Below, one piece after another: positions 60,877 through 64,000 of a DNA stretch of 64,000 nucleotides. Below the pieces are notes generated by a model, which made no database searches, was not told the DNA's origin, and was given only the letters and a program-made list of their open reading frames with translations. The DNA is from Vulcanisaeta distributa JCM 11213 (lineage in GTDB: Archaea; Thermoproteota; Thermoprotei; Thermoproteales; Thermocladiaceae): contig BBCS01000001.1 in assembly GCA_001316125.1 (NCBI GenBank), positions 496,001 to 560,000 on the forward strand. Direction: 5' to 3'. How positions within the stretch are numbered: position 1 is the first letter of the stretch; each line of letters begins with the position of its first letter. The position numbers and the translations under genes are program-made.

Positions 60877-61863
60877 ATGAGGGGTCTATTGGTAACCATG
60901 CCCAGTGTTGTTAATGAGGTTAAGAAGATTATTGATGATTATTCGTCCTTCAGTATCGTTACGGAATTAAACGATGATGTTAGTAGTTACGATGTCATAG
61001 GTATTGTCGGAACCGATAAATTCATAATCATGAACCTCCATAAGTTAAACTCATGGGAAGGCCCTGTCCTCACGGTTGGTTTTGGATTAAGCTTTTTGAA
61101 TTCCGTGGACATAACAAACCTGGATAAGGCATTATCAACAATAGTGAGTGGCAATTATGATATTGAGGAGATACTCAGGCTTTCCGTGAATGTGAAGGGA
61201 AAGAAATTGCCAAATGCTATAAATGAGGTTGCCATTTTCCCAACTAGGAGCGCGATAACTCTTGAGTATAGTCTATATGTGAATAATGAGTATTTATGGC
61301 ATGACGTTGCCGACGGCTTAATAATATCAACACCCACGGGCTCCACCGCATACGCAATGTCGGCGGGCGGCCCATTAATACACTCGAGGGCTCAGGTCTT
61401 TGAGATAGTGCCCGTTAATAGTACGAATTTAGCCCGCGTACCCGTCATTGTGCCCAGCGATTCCATAATCACTATAAGGGACTTAATTTCCAGGTCTAGG
61501 GTTGAGGTGATAATTGATGGTAGTATCAGGACTTACGTTGGTAATGAGGTCAGGATAACGTCTGGGAAGCCGCTTAAGCTCATTAGGGTTGGTGAGGTCT
61601 CGAGCGCCATTGGACGTTATGAAAAGAAAATAAGCCTGTTGGCAAACATGGACCTGCCGCCTAGCGCTAAGTTCATACTTAAGATCCTTGAGTATGAGGG
61701 TCAATTAACGCAGAAGGAGATCATTGAGAAGACCATGCTTCCAAGCAGGACTGTTAGGAATGCATTGAGCATTTTGATTAGGAAGGGTTTGATTCAGAGG
61801 CAGGTCATTATTAGGGGTAATAAGGAGGTTATTGTTTATTCCCTTAAGTCTACTGGGCAATAG
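60877..61863 (+). CDS. NAD kinase-like protein fused to a C-terminal winged helix
   Basis: 328 residues, intact. NAD kinase landmarks: NEVAIFPTRSAITLEYSL, DGLIISTPTGSTAYAMSAGGPL, VPVIVPSDS and VEVIIDG. The N-terminal GGDGT motif is not present; the matching place reads GIVGTDKFIIMN. Residues 265-328 (SAKFILKILEYEGQLTQKEIIEKTM, RTVRNALSILIRKGLI) are a complete winged helix, absent from ordinary NAD kinases. The gene may couple NADP formation to transcription or may be a regulator derived from the kinase. Overlaps the convergent small gene by 14 bases. Confidence 0.75.
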   Translation: MRGLLVTMPSVVNEVKKIIDDYSSFSIVTELNDDVSSYDVIGIVGTDKFIIMNLHKLNSWEGPVLTVGFGLSFLNSVDITNLDKALSTIVSGNYDIEEILRLSVNVKGKKLPNAINEVAIFPTRSAITLEYSLYVNNEYLWHDVADGLIISTPTGSTAYAMSAGGPLIHSRAQVFEIVPVNSTNLARVPVIVPSDSIITIRDLISRSRVEVIIDGSIRTYVGNEVRITSGKPLKLIRVGEVSSAIGRYEKKISLLANMDLPPSAKFILKILEYEGQLTQKEIIEKTMLPSRTVRNALSILIRKGLIQRQVIIRGNKEVIVYSLKSTGQ

Positions 61864-62059
61864 GTCTGTGCTTTATTAATTCAATCCTTGAACACCTAAT
61901 GCTCCTAACTTCGCCTTTATTTGATAAGTTAGTTATGAATACGATCTTCACATGATCCTTAATATTCACGATTAACCTAGGCCACATAATTAATTGCCCA
62001 TACGTTATGTACCTCCTTAATTCATACCTCGCCATACAATTATTAAATTCATGGAGCAA
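61850..62059 (-). CDS. Small basic hypothetical protein
   Basis: 69 residues (or 61 from the inner ATG 62035). Beta-rich centre (QLIMWPRLIVNIKDHVKIVFITNLS) and a basic Cys-containing end (RSIRCSRIELIKH). Family unknown; convergent with the NAD kinase gene. Confidence 0.45.
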   Translation of the reverse strand: MLHEFNNCMARYELRRYITYGQLIMWPRLIVNIKDHVKIVFITNLSNKGEVRSIRCSRIELIKHRPIAQ

Positions 62060-62162
62060 TTAAAAAGTAGTTTGTAAGGTGCAAAATCTGCATATTTTCC
62101 ATAGAACAATATTATCATTATGAACCATAAATTTAATAAATTCTAAAGGTGATAGAATATTG

Positions 62163-62817
62163 ATGGCTGTTAATGATGAATCTAAGAAGGTAGGTAATGA
62201 GGAACTCATTGAGGAAGGTCAGGATTTCATAAGGAGGTTAATAGAGCCATCACCGGCTATCGTGAGAATTCACTGTTATAATTGTAATTTCGACAGTGTG
62301 AAGATCCCGAATGGTGTGGAGTTTAGGTTTAGGTTATTAATGCCATTCATGCTGCCGTGATTAGGTATAGGCAACCAATTAAGGACTTACTAATGCTTGA
62401 TTCAAAGCCCGTGATAACGGCTATTTACCAGTCAAGGGTTAAGGATAAGAAGACCGAGAGACCCGTGGTGGTTATTTACGGGGGGAGATAAACCCGACGA
62501 AGAGGATATGGAGGGTATTGAGCATCTATAATCTGGTCCTTGATGATTATAAGGACTCAATAGTTAAGCAATTCAATATAATAACAAAGAAGGAGATTTG
62601 GCATTATCACCAGAGTGTCTCATTGAATGGTAAGACGCAGCACATAGGCATAGTCCTAGCAAATAAGGTACTCCTTAGGTACTTAACGAGGTTTGGTGAG
62701 GATGGAGCATCAGTAAAGATGGTACTCCTAACACCCGATGGTATACAAACAAGGAGGCTGCACGTAGACTCGGAGGAAGAAGTAACTGCCGAGGAGAAAT
62801 CAATGATTGGCGATTGA
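62163..62817 (+). CDS. Hypothetical protein, frameshifted
   Basis: About 218 residues from ATG 62163. Acidic helical start (EELIEEGQDFIRRLIEPSP), then IVRIHCYNCNFDSVKIPNG with a CxxC pair. Shifts occur near 62335 and at a G6 run (62480-62485, 7 needed), after which INPTKRIWRVLSIYNLVLDDY and KKEIWHYHQSVSLNGKTQHIG lead to the stop at 62817. Family not recognised. Confidence 0.5.
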
Positions 62818-62832
62818 ATTTAAATAGTAAAA

Positions 62833-62840
62833 TTTAAAAT
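62833..62840 (+). promoter_or_regulatory. TATA box of the secreted protein gene
   Basis: TTTAAAAT lies 25-32 bases before ATG 62865, in a short AT-rich gap. Confidence 0.5.
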
Positions 62841-62864
62841 AGCAATTAAACAATAACTTAACTT

Positions 62865-63981
62865 ATGACAAAGGGTGACCGGAAAGCCATAAAAATAATG
62901 ATAATAACAGTAATAATACTCACGACTATATTAATGGTATATGCCTATACACCTCGTCATGAACAGGTGCGCGTACATGAACCATTGCCGAGAATGGCAC
63001 CTGCGGCATCGCTTACGGGCGCCTTTGCCTACGTGTCTAATTTTGAGTATGTTAACGAGCCCTTAAGCTATTATGGATGGACAAAAATCAGCGGACAAAT
63101 ACCAGTAATAGTTACTCAACCCAACTATTGGGGGCGAACCTGCACTAGAGTCCACAGCCATGAATAATAAGCCTCAGATTGACATTGTTAATCCATCATT
63201 AATAGTTAGGGGGGGCGATCAATTCCTATCATTCCAAGTGGCGATTTACTATGGCGATGGTGGCAGCGGGTTCTTTGGCCTTGTGAATAGTAATTACGAT
63301 CCCGTGGCCGTCGTCGGCGTGGCCAATGGCTATGTTTGGGCTGGTCCAAACTTAACGGATCTTAAGCCGGTGGTTTCCTTATCAAGTCTTTCAGGTGCGC
63401 TTTATCCACCTGGTTGGGTCTTCATAATGGTTAATGTGTTTAATGCGAGTACGCCGTATAATAAAACCGCTGGTTGGGTGATGCAGGTATTTGTTGACCA
63501 AACCAATGAGCCTCCCTTTGTGGTTTCTGTTCCCGAGGCAGGTAATTATTACACGGCAGCCATAATCACTACCAACGGGACTGTTTATTACACGGACATA
63601 ATAGTCACGAGCCTGGAAATACCGATTTACCTGCAGAAGTATAATAATATGGAGGGTTATGGGCAGGGATCAGGCCTTCTCGTAACGTTGTTACCGCCAT
63701 TCTATAATTTAACGGCTCTCGTACTACTTAGGTACTGGAACACGCCGCAAGTCGGCATATTGAGTTTCCAGATAAATGCCATGAATTACTACGGAGCCAC
63801 TAGGTCATCATGCGTAGGCTTCTTCCAGATAGGTGTTGACCTGGACCCGAATGGTACTATCGCCCCCCCCTGGTACGTACCTGGTAAGAACTGCATAGCC
63901 CATTACTACTTCAACGAGACCACAATGAACCCAGCGGTGCTACCCGGCATACCAACACCAAACAATACACTACTTAACTGA
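62865..63981 (+). CDS. Secreted/membrane-anchored surface protein, one frameshift
   Basis: About 372 residues. N-terminal membrane helix (IKIMIITVIILTTILMVYAY) after a basic start, then an extracellular beta domain: NWG or YWGEPALESTA, SFQVAIYYGDGGSGFFGLVN, NVFNASTPYNKTAGWVMQVF, and a C-terminal region with two Cys. The frame breaks at a G5 run near 63130 (G4 restores it). Several NxT/S sequons. Resembles concanavalin-like archaeal surface proteins; ends 19 bases before the window edge. Confidence 0.6.
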
Positions 63982-64000
63982 TGATTTATTATAACATGAC

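Larger units (their letters stand above)
112..63871. repeat. Dispersed G7/C7 mononucleotide tracts (about 100)
   Basis: By eye I count roughly 100 runs of G or C of length 7-8 over the whole window, nearly all exactly 7, a handful of 8 and only a few of 6. At this base composition only a few runs of 7 or more are expected. They occur on both strands, in coding and non-coding DNA and inside an sRNA guide. Most keep the reading frame, and many add exactly one Gly or Pro to conserved motifs. See findings. Confidence 0.85.

Noticed and set aside
1..64000. CRISPR array, cas genes, transposase or IS ends, integrase or att sites
   Set aside because: I saw no direct-repeat array, no cas motifs and no transposase or integrase signature anywhere in the window.
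1..64000. tRNA and rRNA genes
   Set aside because: No T-loop (TTCRANY with paired stem) or cloverleaf in the gaps; matches such as GGTTCGATTACC at 32960 and GGATTCAAATCC at 48996 are inside coding sequence.

Overview
The window looks like a hyperthermophilic crenarchaeon (Thermoproteota, order Thermoproteales; the Caldivirga/Vulcanisaeta branch is my best guess). This rests on archaeal-type uS17, uL6, Rpo11, PriL, Csl4, HerA, NurA and NreA, class III (prepilin-like) signal peptides, a cytochrome bd oxidase built from two CydA-like subunits, box C/D sRNAs with archaeal spacing, and TATA boxes about 25-30 bp before start codons (leaderless transcripts). Genes are tightly packed and many convergent pairs overlap at their stop codons.

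Layout. 0-4 kb: end of a CinA-like gene, an unknown gene, a VapBC toxin-antitoxin pair, a radical SAM protein, NreA. 4-12.4 kb: APC permease, helical protein, NADH oxidase/CoA-disulfide reductase-like flavoprotein followed by the two bd-oxidase genes, lipid-linked sugar flippase. 12.4-19.4 kb: wHTH protein, class III aminotransferase, cysteine synthase-like enzyme, a possible structured RNA, uS17, TatD, ferredoxin, Lrp-type regulator, PyrF. 19.4-23.9 kb: second APC permease, HerA, HEPN/MNT toxin-antitoxin pair. 23.9-31.5 kb: a six-gene minus-strand operon of membrane-anchored, secreted proteins, five with prepilin-type signals; this is the most distinctive accessory locus. 31.7-43.4 kb: uL6, PriL, a MoxR/linker/VWA module, Clp1/Grc3-type kinase, ATP-cone and ASCH proteins, IleRS. 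43.6-50.4 kb: SurE, exosome Csl4, a divergent pair of box C/D sRNAs, B3/B4 protein, flavin-binding protein, cyclic 2,3-diphosphoglycerate synthetase, NurA. 50.4-55.2 kb: complex I nuoABCD, then a CBS-domain protein with a ribosome-hibernation-like C-terminus and a third C/D sRNA. 55.2-64 kb: WHy protein, PD-(D/E)XK nuclease-like protein, secreted proteins, Rpo11, a NAD kinase fused to a winged helix, small membrane ORFs.

Two sequence-level facts dominate the reading. First, about 100 G or C runs of 7-8 are scattered through coding and non-coding DNA, almost all exactly 7 long, where only a few are expected. In at least 15 conserved motifs (VWA MIDAS, IleRS APAHG, SurE, NuoB, uL6, AbrB and others) the run adds exactly one Gly or Pro codon against the family consensus. 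Second, about half of the genes, including essential ones (IleRS, PriL, uL6, Csl4), are split by 1-2 base indels, often at G/C runs. I therefore treat the broken genes as probably intact in the organism and give whole-gene spans across the frameshifts. The alternative, real G-tract instability, is discussed in the findings.
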